DNA of 51,510 nucleotides, taken from contig NZ_MLAM01000014.1 of NCBI RefSeq assembly GCF_002272825.1, positions 1 to 51,510 on the forward strand, in the 5' to 3' direction. This DNA is from Helicobacter sp. 11S02596-1. GTDB lineage: Bacteria > Campylobacterota > Campylobacteria > Campylobacterales > Helicobacteraceae. A program made the translations under genes and the position numbers. Shown here piece by piece: positions 1 through 8,693 of the stretch (position 1 is its first letter; the number at the start of each line of letters is the position of its first letter). The notes beneath the pieces are model-generated. The model saw only the letters and a program-made list of their open reading frames with translations, did not search any database and was not told the DNA's origin.

Positions 1-313
1 TGCCAGTGAGGCAAGCTTCTGTGCCATCTGTAGAACAAGTAGTATCACCACCTAGAGAAATATCCGCCCCATATACCAAAGCACTCCCCATCAAAGAAGC
101 CAAGATGATGGAGAAAAGGGGTTTGAAAGGCTTTTGAATTTGTTTGAGATTGTGAGATTCAGAAGCTTTTTGAGATTGTTGGGAAACTTGAGCTGTTTTT
201 GAATTTTGAAGCTTATCTGTAGGGTTGGATTGACTAGTTAAAGGGCTATTAAGATAATCTTGCCCCCCCCCCCGCACGCAATGGAGAATATCGTTGTTGA
301 TTATGTTTTTCAT
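1..313 (-). CDS. Autotransporter-type outer membrane protein, N-terminal part (phase-variable, runs off the window)
   Basis: The frame is open from ATG at 313 to the window edge (104 codons seen). A hydrophilic leader of about 55 residues is followed by a basic KPFKP patch, a hydrophobic stretch (LFSIILASLMGSALVYGA) and then ADISLGG with Thr, Gly and Cys residues. That is the layout of the long signal peptide of Helicobacter autotransporters. An 11-G tract (263-273, C on the plus strand) encodes the Arg-Gly-Gly-Gly around residues 14-17; with 11 G the frame is open (ON). A GGA ribosome site lies 7 bases before the ATG. The passenger and beta-barrel are outside the window, so the family call rests on the N-terminus only. 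Confidence 0.72.
   Translation of the reverse strand, partial: MKNIINNDILHCVRGGGQDYLNSPLTSQSNPTDKLQNSKTAQVSQQSQKASESHNLKQIQKPFKPLFSIILASLMGSALVYGADISLGGDTTCSTDGTEACLTG
263..273 (-). repeat. Poly-G tract of 11 (phase-variation switch)
   Basis: Eleven consecutive C on the plus strand lie 39 coding bases after the ATG at 313. Slipped-strand changes of one base would shift the frame: 10 or 12 G reads into a stop within a few codons from the ATG at 313. Tracts of this length are known contingency loci in Campylobacter and Helicobacter. Confidence 0.85.
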
Positions 314-664
314 AATCCATTCCTTTATTTGAAATTTTGGGTATTAAGAAAAGGGGTATTATATTATAAAGTTTCTTTAAATTATCCTGAAATTTTTTTG
401 CAATAGCTAGAGAGATAAGCTAAATTGGCAATTTTATAGCTATTTTTGAGATATTTCAAATCAAATGATTTACTAAAACAATTTATTTTTGAATAAAATA
501 AATATAAAAAATGTGTTAAATTTTTTGGATTTGGGGGGTTATGGGGGGATAAAAGCGAGATTTTGAGCTGGATTTGGGGGCAAAAATTTTATAAAGTAAG
601 GATTTTTTAGATGATTGGGGTTTAAATAGCATTTAGGGAACTAATCATTTCATCAGTTTATTGG
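314..664. other. AT-rich intergenic region
   Basis: This gap carries the leader and likely promoter of the autotransporter at its left end. Around 534-547 there are two GGGGGG runs in plus-strand sequence, but no supported ORF surrounds them. Nothing else was recognised. Confidence 0.5.
358..368 (-). promoter_or_regulatory. Candidate -10 region of the autotransporter gene
   Basis: On the minus strand there are two overlapping TATAAT hexamers (363-368 and 358-363), about 45-50 bases before the ATG at 313. No clear -35 is visible, which is common for sigma70 promoters in this group. Confidence 0.4.
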
Positions 665-698
665 AGAAAAAATAAGGCAGGGAGATAGGCTATATCCC
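665..698 (-). terminator. Rho-independent terminator after the NhaC-type gene
   Basis: An 8-bp stem with one mismatch and a 3-base loop (680-698) is followed on the minus strand by a T-rich run (TTATTTTTT, 665-676). It lies directly downstream of the stop at 704. Confidence 0.55.
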
Positions 699-703
699 AG
701 CGG

Positions 704-2251
704 TTAATGGGACAACTGGGGTGCTTTGAAAAAACATTTGTAAAAATAAAATACGCCCACTAATAGCACAATCCCCACAGCATAGCCCGCCAAAAGAGAG
801 CTAGAGAGGCTCGCCACACCAAAGCTCACGATCGCACACACGGCTGCGGTGGTCGCATAAGGTAGCTGGGTGATAAAATGGCTTTGCACCGAACACCCCG
901 CCCCTGTCGCAGACAAAATCGTAGTGTCAGATATTGGGGAAGTGTGATCCCCATACACCGCCCCAGCAAGCACTGCAGAAACTGAAAGGATAATATCCCC
1001 TCCCGAGGCGCTCACCACGCTCACACCGATAGGTAGCATAATCGCAAATGTCCCCCAGCTCGTGCCTGTGGCGAATGCGATGAATCCTGAAATCAAAAAT
1101 AAAATCACAGGCATCATACTGACTGCACCTTGGGATAAAAATTCTTTACTCACGTTGGCTAGATAAACGCCTGTTTGCATATCATCGCGTATCACAGGGC
1201 CTATCGCCCACGCCAAAATCAAAATAAAAATCGCTGGGAGCATACTTTTGATACCATCAATCACGATGATGGGTAATGATTCTTTGCGTAAAAATTTTAG
1301 TGAAATCGCAATACTCACGATGAGTGCGAACAACCCGCCATAAAAAAGCGAAAATGCCGTATCGGTGTTTTTTAGCATAGCAAAAAGCGTGGCTTCCCCG
1401 CCTGCCTCATACCCCGTCGCTAAAATCATCGAACCAATCGAGATGATCAAAACCAGCACCGGGATTATCAACAACCATATCGAGCTGGCGGGCTTGCTCA
1501 AATCTTCATCGTGGAGCAAATCGCTCACCCCGATGTTTTTATGCCGTGCCATTGCGGGGAGATTTATCTGCCAATAAATCGTCAAAAATACCGCCAAAAG
1601 GGCAAACCACGCATAATAATTGCTCCACACGCTATTCATCAACACAAACAAGCCATCGCCGATCGTTGCCGGAACGCTCGCCTGCATAATCCCGATGATA
1701 TAAGCCCCCCAGCTTGAAATCGGCATCAAAATACATACCGGCGCAGAAGTCGAATCGATGACATAGGCAAGGCGTTCTCTTGTGGAGTGGTTGGCGTCAT
1801 TAAGGGATTTGGAGATTTGCCCCACGGTCAGGGCATTGAAATAATCATCAATAAAAATCACAATCCCCGCAATAAATGCGATAAACTCCGATCCTTTGGG
1901 GCTTTTGACACGATGTCTCGCCCATTTTACAAAGGCATTCACCGCACCAGAGTGCGAGATCACTTGGGTCAAAATACCCAAAATAATCAAAAAGCCAAAA
2001 ACATACACGCTCCACCAGCTGATTTGAATGTGTGGGAGGGTGGAGGTGGTGCTAGCGGGCTCTATTGTGTAGAGAACCGAGGATATTTTGTCATAAACAT
2101 AGGCAAAAATTCCCCAAAAATCGTGGTAGCTCATCATTATCCCGCCAAGGACAATGCCCAAAAACAGCGAAAGCACCACCCGCCTAGTCAAAAAAACCAA
2201 CCCAATAACACAAACAGGCACCAAAAGGCTCAACGCAGAATCAGCATACAT
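704..2251 (-). CDS. NhaC-family Na+/H+ antiporter (integral membrane)
   Basis: Polytopic inner-membrane protein of about 515 residues with roughly eleven hydrophobic segments. NhaC-superfamily signatures are visible: IDDYFNALTVG near residue 135, a Ser-rich SAPVCILMPISSWG helix, GTSWGTFAIMLPI and GAVYGDHTSPISDTT. The family exchanges Na+ (or organic cations/amino acids in some members) for protons, so the substrate is not certain. The reading frame could begin at a TTG at 2272, but the ATG at 2251 is preceded by GGGG at 5 bases and starts right before the first membrane segment, so it is chosen. The gene stands alone, with its own terminator. Confidence 0.85.
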   Translation of the reverse strand: MYADSALSLLVPVCVIGLVFLTRRVVLSLFLGIVLGGIMMSYHDFWGIFAYVYDKISSVLYTIEPASTTSTLPHIQISWWSVYVFGFLIILGILTQVISHSGAVNAFVKWARHRVKSPKGSEFIAFIAGIVIFIDDYFNALTVGQISKSLNDANHSTRERLAYVIDSTSAPVCILMPISSWGAYIIGIMQASVPATIGDGLFVLMNSVWSNYYAWFALLAVFLTIYWQINLPAMARHKNIGVSDLLHDEDLSKPASSIWLLIIPVLVLIISIGSMILATGYEAGGEATLFAMLKNTDTAFSLFYGGLFALIVSIAISLKFLRKESLPIIVIDGIKSMLPAIFILILAWAIGPVIRDDMQTGVYLANVSKEFLSQGAVSMMPVILFLISGFIAFATGTSWGTFAIMLPIGVSVVSASGGDIILSVSAVLAGAVYGDHTSPISDTTILSATGAGCSVQSHFITQLPYATTAAVCAIVSFGVASLSSSLLAGYAVGIVLLVGVFYFYKCFFKAPQLSH

Positions 2252-2321
2252 AAAATCCCCTATTTTTACCAAAGTAGATCAAATCTTATCAAAATAAACT
2301 TTAAATGGCTTTAGCGCGGTT

Positions 2322-2726
2322 TTAAGAATCCGATTGGGTTGCTTTTGTTTTTAGCAAATTTTGCATTTTTTCAAGCTCGTTTTGCTCTTCTTCTAGCTCG
2401 CTTTGGAGTGCTTTTATTTTCATATCCATTTTTTTGATCTTGCTTTCTTTGCCCGCAGATGTGAGTTCTACAAGCTTGGTTTGGGCTTGCTTGATTTTAT
2501 CTTCTAGCTTGGCGATTTTATCTTGTGATTTTTTCAAAACCTCAGTATCATCGCAATGATTTTTTAGCTCTTTTAAGGCGCGCTCTAATCCAGCAAGCTT
2601 GTCTTTGTGCGCGTGCTTGATAGCCTGCTCGATTTGGGTTTGGATATCTTTAGCTTTGAAGTCACAGATAGGACCTGCGAGCAAAACGCTTGAAAAACAA
2701 ACACTAAAAAACAATATTTTTTTCAT
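2322..2726 (-). CDS. DUF1090-family periplasmic protein, copy 1
   Basis: Small exported protein (134 aa): signal peptide, then AGPICDFKAKDIQTQIEQA, a second Cys near residue 58 (KNHCDD), then a long charged helical region likely to form a coiled coil. The Cys-containing head and helical tail match the DUF1090 family (E. coli YqjC type), whose function is unknown. The start is the ATG at 2726, with AGGAG 6 bases upstream; the TTG codon just before it is unlikely. It lies 32 bases downstream of a paralogue on the same strand, so the two are probably co-transcribed. Confidence 0.7.
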   Translation of the reverse strand: MKKILFFSVCFSSVLLAGPICDFKAKDIQTQIEQAIKHAHKDKLAGLERALKELKNHCDDTEVLKKSQDKIAKLEDKIKQAQTKLVELTSAGKESKIKKMDMKIKALQSELEEEQNELEKMQNLLKTKATQSDS

Positions 2727-2758
2727 CAAAAACTCCTATATTTTGGTATAAAATGAGA

Positions 2759-3157
2759 TTATTTTACGTTTTTTTGACTTTTGAGTAAGTCTTGCATTCG
2801 AAGCAATTCTTGCTTGGCTGCGATATATTGCATATTGGCTATTTTGAACTCGATTTGGGCTTGCCTGATTTTATGGGCATTGCCATCGGTTCTGGCGGTA
2901 TCAAGATTCATTTTTACTTGATCGAGATTGCTTTGGGTTGCTTGGATATTTTGGTGGATCTCATCTAAAATATCAGAATCCTTGCAAGTTTTTTCAAGTT
3001 TTTGGAGATTTTTTTGCAACTCTGGGATATTGGCATTGAGATTTTTTTGGATGGCGTATTGGATCTGAGCTTTGGCATCGTTGATTTTAAAATCACAAAT
3101 CGGACCCGCATAGCCAAAAACAAATGACAAAATACACACCAAAACAATCTTTTGCAT
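2759..3157 (-). CDS. DUF1090-family periplasmic protein, copy 2
   Basis: Exported protein of 132 aa: short signal peptide ending at YAGP, then ICDFKINDAKAQIQYAI, a second Cys (KTCKDSD), then a coiled-coil-like helix. The order and spacing of the two Cys and the PICDFK start match the neighbouring gene at 2322, so the pair arose by tandem duplication, although the tails have diverged. ATG at 3157 has AAGGA 7 bases upstream. The function is unknown; periplasmic location and a disulfide between the two Cys are inferences. Confidence 0.7.
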   Translation of the reverse strand: MQKIVLVCILSFVFGYAGPICDFKINDAKAQIQYAIQKNLNANIPELQKNLQKLEKTCKDSDILDEIHQNIQATQSNLDQVKMNLDTARTDGNAHKIRQAQIEFKIANMQYIAAKQELLRMQDLLKSQKNVK

Positions 3158-3294
3158 TATTTTTCCTTGAAAGATGTTATTTTTATAAGCCTGTCATTAT
3201 ACAACAAAGAAGCTGTGTGGGGAAAAATAAAAACCATAAAAACAAAAAATAATCTATATGATAAATAATATTTTTTCTTTTATTCATCGGCAAG

Positions 3295-3460
3295 CTATTT
3301 TGCCCAGCTGGCAGTAATACTAAAATAATGCCTAAATCCCGAATGCTTTTTTTTAAAGTCTTTGAGTTTAGATTCTGTGAGGTTGGCAAAAGAATTGATT
3401 TGATTGATAGCTTTTTCAAGTTTTATGTAAGTTTTTATATTCTTATTTTCGGTGTTTGAC
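3295..3460 (-). pseudogene. Possible ORF remnant, no start codon
   Basis: One minus-strand frame stays open for about 55 codons and ends at TAG (3295-3297), reading ...LEKAINQINSFANL... ...HYFSITASWAK. It has no ATG and begins just after an in-frame stop. The residue mix looks protein-like, but I do not recognise a family. It may be the 3' end of a gene cut off when the chemoreceptor gene was inserted; it may also be chance. Confidence 0.25.
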
Positions 3461-3519
3461 TATCACGAAATAATTTTATACACTCTATTCGGGACAGGAG
3501 ATTGCATTAGGAGGATGGT

Positions 3520-5517
3520 ATGCGCAAGATGATTCAAAACACGAGTATAAAGTTTAAAATAACTTTAATGGTCCTTATTCCAGCTTTAGCCATTATTATA
3601 TTATCGATCAGGGTCATTTCTGAAAACCTTACTATCAGAGCACAGAATAAAATGCTCATAAGTATGGTGGATATATCAAAATCTATTTCTTTGGTAGTTC
3701 ACGAAATTCAGAAAGAGCGGGGAAATACGGCGGGTTACATTGGCAGTAAAGGGACGCATTTTAGGCAAAGTCTCATCGATCAACGCAAGCTCACCGATGA
3801 GAAAACTAACGATTTTATTAAACTTATGTCAAAGATTGATACTACAAATTATAATAAAAATTATACTGATAAGCTTATGAGGGGTATAGATGATTTAAAA
3901 AAGATGCGCTCTATCCGCGCGGGTGTCGATACTCTTGGTCCTGAGGCATCCAAAGCTATCCCTTATTATACAAAGACTATCGGGAATCTCCTTGAGAGCG
4001 TTTTAGTCGCTTCAACTCTCAGCACAGACAACGCTATTTCAAGGCGTATGATAAGTTACGCTAACTTCTTATACGCAAAGGAAAAAGCCGGTCTTGAGCG
4101 GGCGACTATCAACGGGGTTCTTTCCTCTGGCAAATTTACTGACGCCTCTTATGATAAATTTATTTCTCTTATGACAGAGCAGGAAGTTTTTCTTAAGCTG
4201 TTCTTAGCTACTGCATCTCTTGATGAAATAAAATCCTATGAACATTCAGCACAGACAAAGCCTTTTAAGGAAGTTCAGAGGATAAGAAATATTGCCCAAA
4301 CAAAATCAAAAGAGGGTAATTTTGGTATTGAGCCGACATATTGGTTTGACGTAATAACGCAAAAAATTGATTCCTTAAAAGGTGTGGAAGACTTGGTTGC
4401 TGAAAATATTTCCGACCAGCTTAGACATAATATTTCTGTGGCAGGACGCAATTTTATTTTATTTCTTGCGATATCTTTAGGCGCTTTGCTTTTTACTATT
4501 ATTTTTGGGTCGGTAATGGCGGCAAATATTATCAGAAGAATATCGATAATAAAAACGAAGCTGACAGAGATTTCTGAAAATAAAAACCTCACAGAGCAGT
4601 TAGGCTTCAGGTCAAAGGATGAAATAGGGACGATCGCTACTTCTATTGATAACTTTGTCAAGTCTATGAGAGGAATACTAAATGAACTCCAGCGTCAAGG
4701 AGAGGCTAATACAGAAATCGCCAGCAGTCTTGTAGATACGACCAATCTCGTTGATGATAAGCTTAAAAAAGGTGAGGGGCTTGCCCAGGAAAATATCGGT
4801 TTCGGTAAAGATATTAGCACAATTATTGATGAAAACATAAAAGAATCTCTTGAAACAAAAGACTCTATGGGCGTAGCAGTAAGCGATTTGCTAAATCTTA
4901 AAGACATTCTTGCAGGGCTAGCCTCTGAAGTTGAGCGTGAAAGCGCCATAGAGCAAGAAATTGCCAATAATATTAACGAACTGACTAAAGATGCAGAAAA
5001 TGTTAAAAACGTGCTTGTAGTTATTGGTGAAATTGCCGATCAGACAAACCTTTTGGCGCTTAATGCAGCAATTGAAGCAGCACGGGCTGGTGAGCACGGG
5101 CGGGGGTTTGCTGTAGTTGCCGATGAAGTAAGAAAGCTTGCTGAAAAGACCCAAAAATCATTAGATGAGATAAACAGCATAATCAATGCAGTGCTTCAGG
5201 CTATTGTGGTGGCTAGTGAAAAAATTAATGCCAATGCGACAGAGATATATAAGCTTGTTGATACCACCACTCTTGTGCAGACTGAAGTTGAAAAATTAGC
5301 TTCCAATATGCATAAAGTGCTTGACGTGGCGGTCAGCTCGATGGAAAGTTCTAACGAAATAGACTCAAAATCCAAACGGATGATAAACGGCGGTGAAATG
5401 ATAAACGTAGCGATTAATGAAATCAGTGATAAAATGCGGGAAGTGCAGTCGTTTTCTGATTCGATAGATAGTTACGCACGAAAAGTCCGCGATACATTGG
5501 CGAAATTTAAATTATAA
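3520..5517 (+). CDS. Methyl-accepting chemotaxis protein with NIT sensor domain
   Basis: Transducer of 665 aa. Order: N-terminal membrane segment (about 14-32); periplasmic NIT-type nitrate/nitrite sensing domain with [20 protein letters not shown] near 65-85; second membrane segment about 308-335; HAMP region ([10 protein letters not shown]...); cytoplasmic signalling domain with the conserved hairpin tip [20 protein letters not shown] near 504-525 and [19 protein letters not shown]. It would signal to CheA/CheW. Nitrate or nitrite as ligand is inferred from the family only. AGGAGG sits 5 bases before the ATG. Codon choice appears unlike the neighbouring genes, and it lies alone on the plus strand between ORF fragments near a tRNA, suggesting acquisition. 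Confidence 0.88.
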   Translation: MRKMIQNTSIKFKITLMVLIPALAIIILSIRVISENLTIRAQNKMLISMVDISKSISLVVHEIQKERGNTAGYIGSKGTHFRQSLIDQRKLTDEKTNDFIKLMSKIDTTNYNKNYTDKLMRGIDDLKKMRSIRAGVDTLGPEASKAIPYYTKTIGNLLESVLVASTLSTDNAISRRMISYANFLYAKEKAGLERATINGVLSSGKFTDASYDKFISLMTEQEVFLKLFLATASLDEIKSYEHSAQTKPFKEVQRIRNIAQTKSKEGNFGIEPTYWFDVITQKIDSLKGVEDLVAENISDQLRHNISVAGRNFILFLAISLGALLFTIIFGSVMAANIIRRISIIKTKLTEISENKNLTEQLGFRSKDEIGTIATSIDNFVKSMRGILNELQRQGEANTEIASSLVDTTNLVDDKLKKGEGLAQENIGFGKDISTIIDENIKESLETKDSMGVAVSDLLNLKDILAGLASEVERESAIEQEIANNINELTKDAENVKNVLVVIGEIADQTNLLALNAAIEAARAGEHGRGFAVVADEVRKLAEKTQKSLDEINSIINAVLQAIVVASEKINANATEIYKLVDTTTLVQTEVEKLASNMHKVLDVAVSSMESSNEIDSKSKRMINGGEMINVAINEISDKMREVQSFSDSIDSYARKVRDTLAKFKL

Positions 5518-5824
5518 TAGTTTCTTTTCTTTGTGATAGATTAGTTACACCGCTCTATGCTTTGAAAGATAGGGGTTTTTTATATTTGTTAATCCACCCT
5601 ATCCTGCTGTGATTTTATGGGTATTTAAGTCTCTGCTATACTTATGAAGTTCTTATAACTATTAATTAGACAAAAATATCTCTTAGAGCGTTTTGAATAG
5701 CTTCTGATGTATTCATTTCTTTAGTTTGATTGTTGGGTTCTTGGTGATAATTCAGAAAATAGAGGAAATTATTTTTATTTGTGGTAAAAAAATGATTGTC
5801 AAAATGAAGCGCTCTGGATATTAT
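5518..5824. other. Intergenic region with an ORF remnant
   Basis: AT-rich gap between the chemoreceptor gene and tRNA-Ala. Apart from the minus-strand open frame at 5668-5824, described separately, nothing was recognised; no clear terminator follows the chemoreceptor gene. Confidence 0.4.
5668..5824 (-). pseudogene. Possible 3' gene remnant abutting tRNA-Ala
   Basis: A minus-strand frame runs without stop from the 3' end of the tRNA gene to TAA near 5670, about 50 codons, including RALHFDNHFFTTNKNNF and ending EAIQNALRDIFV. It has no start codon of its own at the left end and no recognised family. A truncated 3' gene end placed right against the 3' end of a tRNA is what insertion at a tRNA site can leave, but this is inference. 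Confidence 0.3.
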
Positions 5825-5900
5825 TGGTGGAGTGTAGGGGGTTCGAACCCCTGACCTCGACGCTGCCAGCGTCGCGCTCTCCCAACTGAGCTAACACCCC
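5825..5900 (-). tRNA. tRNA-Ala (anticodon GGC)
   Basis: The full cloverleaf can be drawn: acceptor GGGGTGT/ACACTCC, D-arm GCTC...GAGC, anticodon stem CGACG/CGTCG with loop CTGGCAG, T-arm with GTTCGAAC, and encoded CCA. The anticodon GGC reads GCC. The G3:U70 pair of the acceptor stem is the alanine identity element, which supports the call. Confidence 0.97.
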
Positions 5901-5944
5901 TAAAAACAAGAACGTTATTCTACTATAAATAAAATAAAAAAAAT

Positions 5945-6643
5945 CTAAGAATTAAGCTCGTGATAATGTCTCAAATAAACATCTTGCATATGAGATTCCA
6001 AATGTGCATACCAGTCTGACCCAATTTCAGGCTCAAAAGCATCTAAAAGCACCATTCTAGCGGTATTTTTTGGAGATTCCAAAGGTTTGGTGTTGTATAT
6101 TTTTCTTGTATTTACAAGCACAATGGGCTGGATTTTGAGGTTAAATTTCTCTGCCAAAAGCTTTGCTCCGGGTTTAAATGGCAAAAATTTTTCTCCCCCT
6201 TTGCTCCTCGTGCCTTCAGGGAAGATAACCAAAGGTCGCCCCTCATCAAGCTTTTCTTTGGCCTGCTTCAATAATAATGCCAAGCCTTTTTTATCCTCTC
6301 TATCAATCAATATCATCTCCGGACCTTTGAGTGCATAACCATAAAAGGGAATGTCTCCAAGCTCCTTTTTGGCTACCCAGCAGATATTTGAGGGGTGGAA
6401 ACTCTCTAAACAAATAATATCACTAAGGCTTTGATGATTGATGATAACCAACGAGGCACTCGTATCAAACTCCCCAATTTTTTCAAGCTTCAAGCCCGTG
6501 AAAGGATAAAAAAATCGACACCATCTCCTGCAATGCCTGCCATTTTGTTTTTTTCTGGTAAAAAAAATCCCGCAGATAATTACTGCCAGCCCCACTGCGA
6601 TAACCAGTGTCACATAAATTGCCCTGATTTTACTGGATATCAT
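5945..6643 (-). CDS. plsC: 1-acyl-sn-glycerol-3-phosphate acyltransferase
   Basis: Transfers an acyl group to lysophosphatidic acid to make phosphatidic acid at the inner membrane. The 232-aa protein has an N-terminal membrane helix (about 8-28), the HX4D catalytic motif in NHQSLSD (His70, Asp75), and the substrate-binding [10 protein letters not shown] at about 141-150, all typical of PlsC. The start overlaps the end of the SH3 gene by 14 bases, so the two are translationally linked. The C. jejuni locus Cj0515-Cj0516 has the same arrangement. Confidence 0.93.
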   Translation of the reverse strand: MISSKIRAIYVTLVIAVGLAVIICGIFFTRKKQNGRHCRRWCRFFYPFTGLKLEKIGEFDTSASLVIINHQSLSDIICLESFHPSNICWVAKKELGDIPFYGYALKGPEMILIDREDKKGLALLLKQAKEKLDEGRPLVIFPEGTRSKGGEKFLPFKPGAKLLAEKFNLKIQPIVLVNTRKIYNTKPLESPKNTARMVLLDAFEPEIGSDWYAHLESHMQDVYLRHYHELNS

Positions 6644-7742
6644 TTTTTTTCACCCACCCGATTTTATCATCTGTTGTAACGACCTTATAATACTTCCCGT
6701 GTTTGCCAATAATCTCAACTTGGATATTTGTCTTTGTTGTCTCAAGCACGGTGGAATTATGCGTGGGCAAAATACGGATTTGCTTGTTTGCAAGCATTAC
6801 CCCTTGATGTCTCGAAAATACATTCCAAAGCCAATAAGCCAAAAGAACGCCGATGATAACCAAAAAAATCTTCTTTCTTCCAAAGAAAAAATAAACCACC
6901 AAAAACACCACCATCAAGCCAATCAAGACGAGGTTAGAAAAAAGCAACAAATTATTTTTGGGCTTGATGTCATCTTGCGTGCTAACCACATCATCGACAG
7001 GAAGAACAGGCAAAGAAACATCTTGGAAATGATTATCCTTTAGTGAAAAATACTCAAAAGAAATCTCTTGAACGCTCTTAGGGACAATGCAATAATAGAT
7101 ACCATCGGAGTTATCCCAGCCAAAATGCGTGCTTTCAAAACCCTGTTTGTCGATATTAGGCAGTTTCATATCTTCGAGATTGGCATTCTTTGCTTCCACT
7201 TCAAAAACCAAAATATTATGCGAGGCATCATAAGTCTTGGCACGATATCCTGTGATACGAAATTCATCGGCAACCACGCCAACATAGTTTTGATTTTGAT
7301 ACAAATCAATCACATTCAAATGGATAGCAGGGGCAATCGAAAAATCGGTATAATCCCCATCGCTTGAGACCGCAATGACTTTTAGTGCGGGGATAGAGGC
7401 ATTGAGCGCTTTGATTTTATATCGATAGACTGCCTGATAAGTTCCATCGCTTGAAAGTCGCCATTTGGTATTGGGATTCCTCAAAATCAATTGATTGGTA
7501 TTGATACCCCCAACAAATTCCGTCCCCGAAAATCTTGCATTTGAAAACAAAAGCAAACTATAGGTTACAGGGATGGTTTGCCCGATATAAACGGGTTTAT
7601 TAAAACTATCTTTATTTGAGCCATTTTGGGAATCAGAAATCTTGACATAAACAATCTTTGCCCTATTGTCAGACTCCTCAGAATGCAAAATCCCCAATGC
7701 CACAACGACCAAGCAAACAAAACCATAAAAAAATTTTTTCAT
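6630..7742 (-). CDS. Membrane-anchored SH3-domain protein
   Basis: Protein of about 370 aa with a signal peptide, a periplasmic beta-rich region of about 250 residues, two adjacent membrane segments near 268-310 ([17 protein letters not shown] and [14 protein letters not shown]), and a C-terminal bacterial SH3-like domain ([11 protein letters not shown] ... [20 protein letters not shown]). The N-terminal region recalls BatD-type proteins, but I cannot assign it. Two ATG codons are adjacent (7745, 7742); AAAGG has better spacing to the second. It is placed between purQ and plsC as in Campylobacter. The function is unknown; a cell-envelope role is likely. Confidence 0.7.
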   Translation of the reverse strand: MKKFFYGFVCLVVVALGILHSEESDNRAKIVYVKISDSQNGSNKDSFNKPVYIGQTIPVTYSLLLFSNARFSGTEFVGGINTNQLILRNPNTKWRLSSDGTYQAVYRYKIKALNASIPALKVIAVSSDGDYTDFSIAPAIHLNVIDLYQNQNYVGVVADEFRITGYRAKTYDASHNILVFEVEAKNANLEDMKLPNIDKQGFESTHFGWDNSDGIYYCIVPKSVQEISFEYFSLKDNHFQDVSLPVLPVDDVVSTQDDIKPKNNLLLFSNLVLIGLMVVFLVVYFFFGRKKIFLVIIGVLLAYWLWNVFSRHQGVMLANKQIRILPTHNSTVLETTKTNIQVEIIGKHGKYYKVVTTDDKIGWVKKNDIQ

Positions 7743-7763
7743 CATCTGCCTTTTTGGACCAGC

Positions 7764-8414
7764 CTAAAGCAAAGAACGCAACATCGCCAAGCCATCAGTT
7801 CCGCCCAAGAGAGGCTCTACAAAACGCTCAGGATGGGGCATTAGACCAAAAACATTTTTTTCTTGATTGCAAACGCCAGCGATACATTCAAGCGATCCAT
7901 TGGGATTATCAACATATTGCAATAAAATCTGATTATTTTCTTTCATTGATTGCAATGTATCCGTATCAGCATAATAACTCCCATCAGCGTGGGCGATAGG
8001 CAGAGAAATGACTGCCCCCGTTTGATAGCTTGATAAAAACCGATTATCCGTGCTAACAACTTCGAGCTTTTGTAGCTTGGAGATAAAACAAAGCCCTTGA
8101 TTTCTCTTTAGTGCACCGGGCAAAAGACCTGATTCTGTCAAAATCTGAAAGCCATTGCAAATCCCTAAAACCAATCCGCCATTTTTGGCATAAGCCATCA
8201 CAGCCTGCATAATCGGCGCAAATCGCGCAATCGCCCCACTACGCAAATAATCCCCATAGCTAAAACCGCCCGGAATCACCACAAGAGAAGTGCTGGCGGG
8301 CAATGCCTTTTCCTGGTGCCAAACGATCACACTTTCTGCCCCCAAAATATTGCTGTAAGCATAATGCATATCACGCTCGCAATTTGTCCCGGGAAACTGC
8401 AGTATCGCCACCAT
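7764..8414 (-). CDS. purQ: Phosphoribosylformylglycinamidine synthase, glutaminase subunit
   Basis: Class I glutamine amidotransferase (216 aa) that supplies ammonia to PurL for the fourth step of purine synthesis. The catalytic triad is visible: Cys86 in LGICNGFQIL, His194 and Glu196 in MPHPERF; the N-terminus VAILQFPGTNCERD is typical of PurQ. It follows purS with a 3-base gap, consistent with the three-part PurL/PurQ/PurS enzyme. purL is not in the window. Confidence 0.95.
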   Translation of the reverse strand: MVAILQFPGTNCERDMHYAYSNILGAESVIVWHQEKALPASTSLVVIPGGFSYGDYLRSGAIARFAPIMQAVMAYAKNGGLVLGICNGFQILTESGLLPGALKRNQGLCFISKLQKLEVVSTDNRFLSSYQTGAVISLPIAHADGSYYADTDTLQSMKENNQILLQYVDNPNGSLECIAGVCNQEKNVFGLMPHPERFVEPLLGGTDGLAMLRSLL

Positions 8415-8417
8415 ACC

Positions 8418-8663
8418 CTATGCTTCCTCACAACAAATAAAATAATCTTCTATCACGGTGTTTGCCAGAAGCTCTTGTGCCATTTTTTCAGCTTCTTTGA
8501 TCGCTTTTTGCTTATCATTATGATCGAATTGGAGGGATATTTTTTTGCTCAATTTTAGATGCTTGACATCTGAAAAACCCAATGTTTTGAGTGCATTGGC
8601 AATCGCTTTTGCCTGCGGGTCTAAAACACCCTCTTTCAAGCTCACATTCACCACAACTTCCAT
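8418..8663 (-). CDS. purS: Phosphoribosylformylglycinamidine synthase, PurS subunit
   Basis: Small subunit (81 aa) that bridges PurQ and PurL. The sequence MEVVVNVSLKEGVLDPQAKAIANAL and a mid-protein VKHLKLSKKISLQF strand match the PurS family, and the length is typical. The ATG at 8663 has AAGGAG at 7 bases; the TTG before it is not needed. It lies between purC and purQ on the minus strand. Confidence 0.95.
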   Translation of the reverse strand: MEVVVNVSLKEGVLDPQAKAIANALKTLGFSDVKHLKLSKKISLQFDHNDKQKAIKEAEKMAQELLANTVIEDYFICCEEA

Positions 8664-8693
8664 CAATCAACTCCTTTTAAGCCAATGACGCTG

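Noticed and set aside
534-547. Two short G6 runs
   Set aside because: Unlike the tract at 263-273 they are not inside an open frame and are short, so a phase-variation role is not supported.
1787-2314. 175-codon plus-strand ORF
   Set aside because: It lies opposite the NhaC-type gene and is rich in His, Gln and Lys from antisense reading.
3183-3419. 78-codon minus-strand ORF with ATG
   Set aside because: No RBS and no recognisable pattern; the more protein-like frame in this region is the start-less one at 3295-3460.
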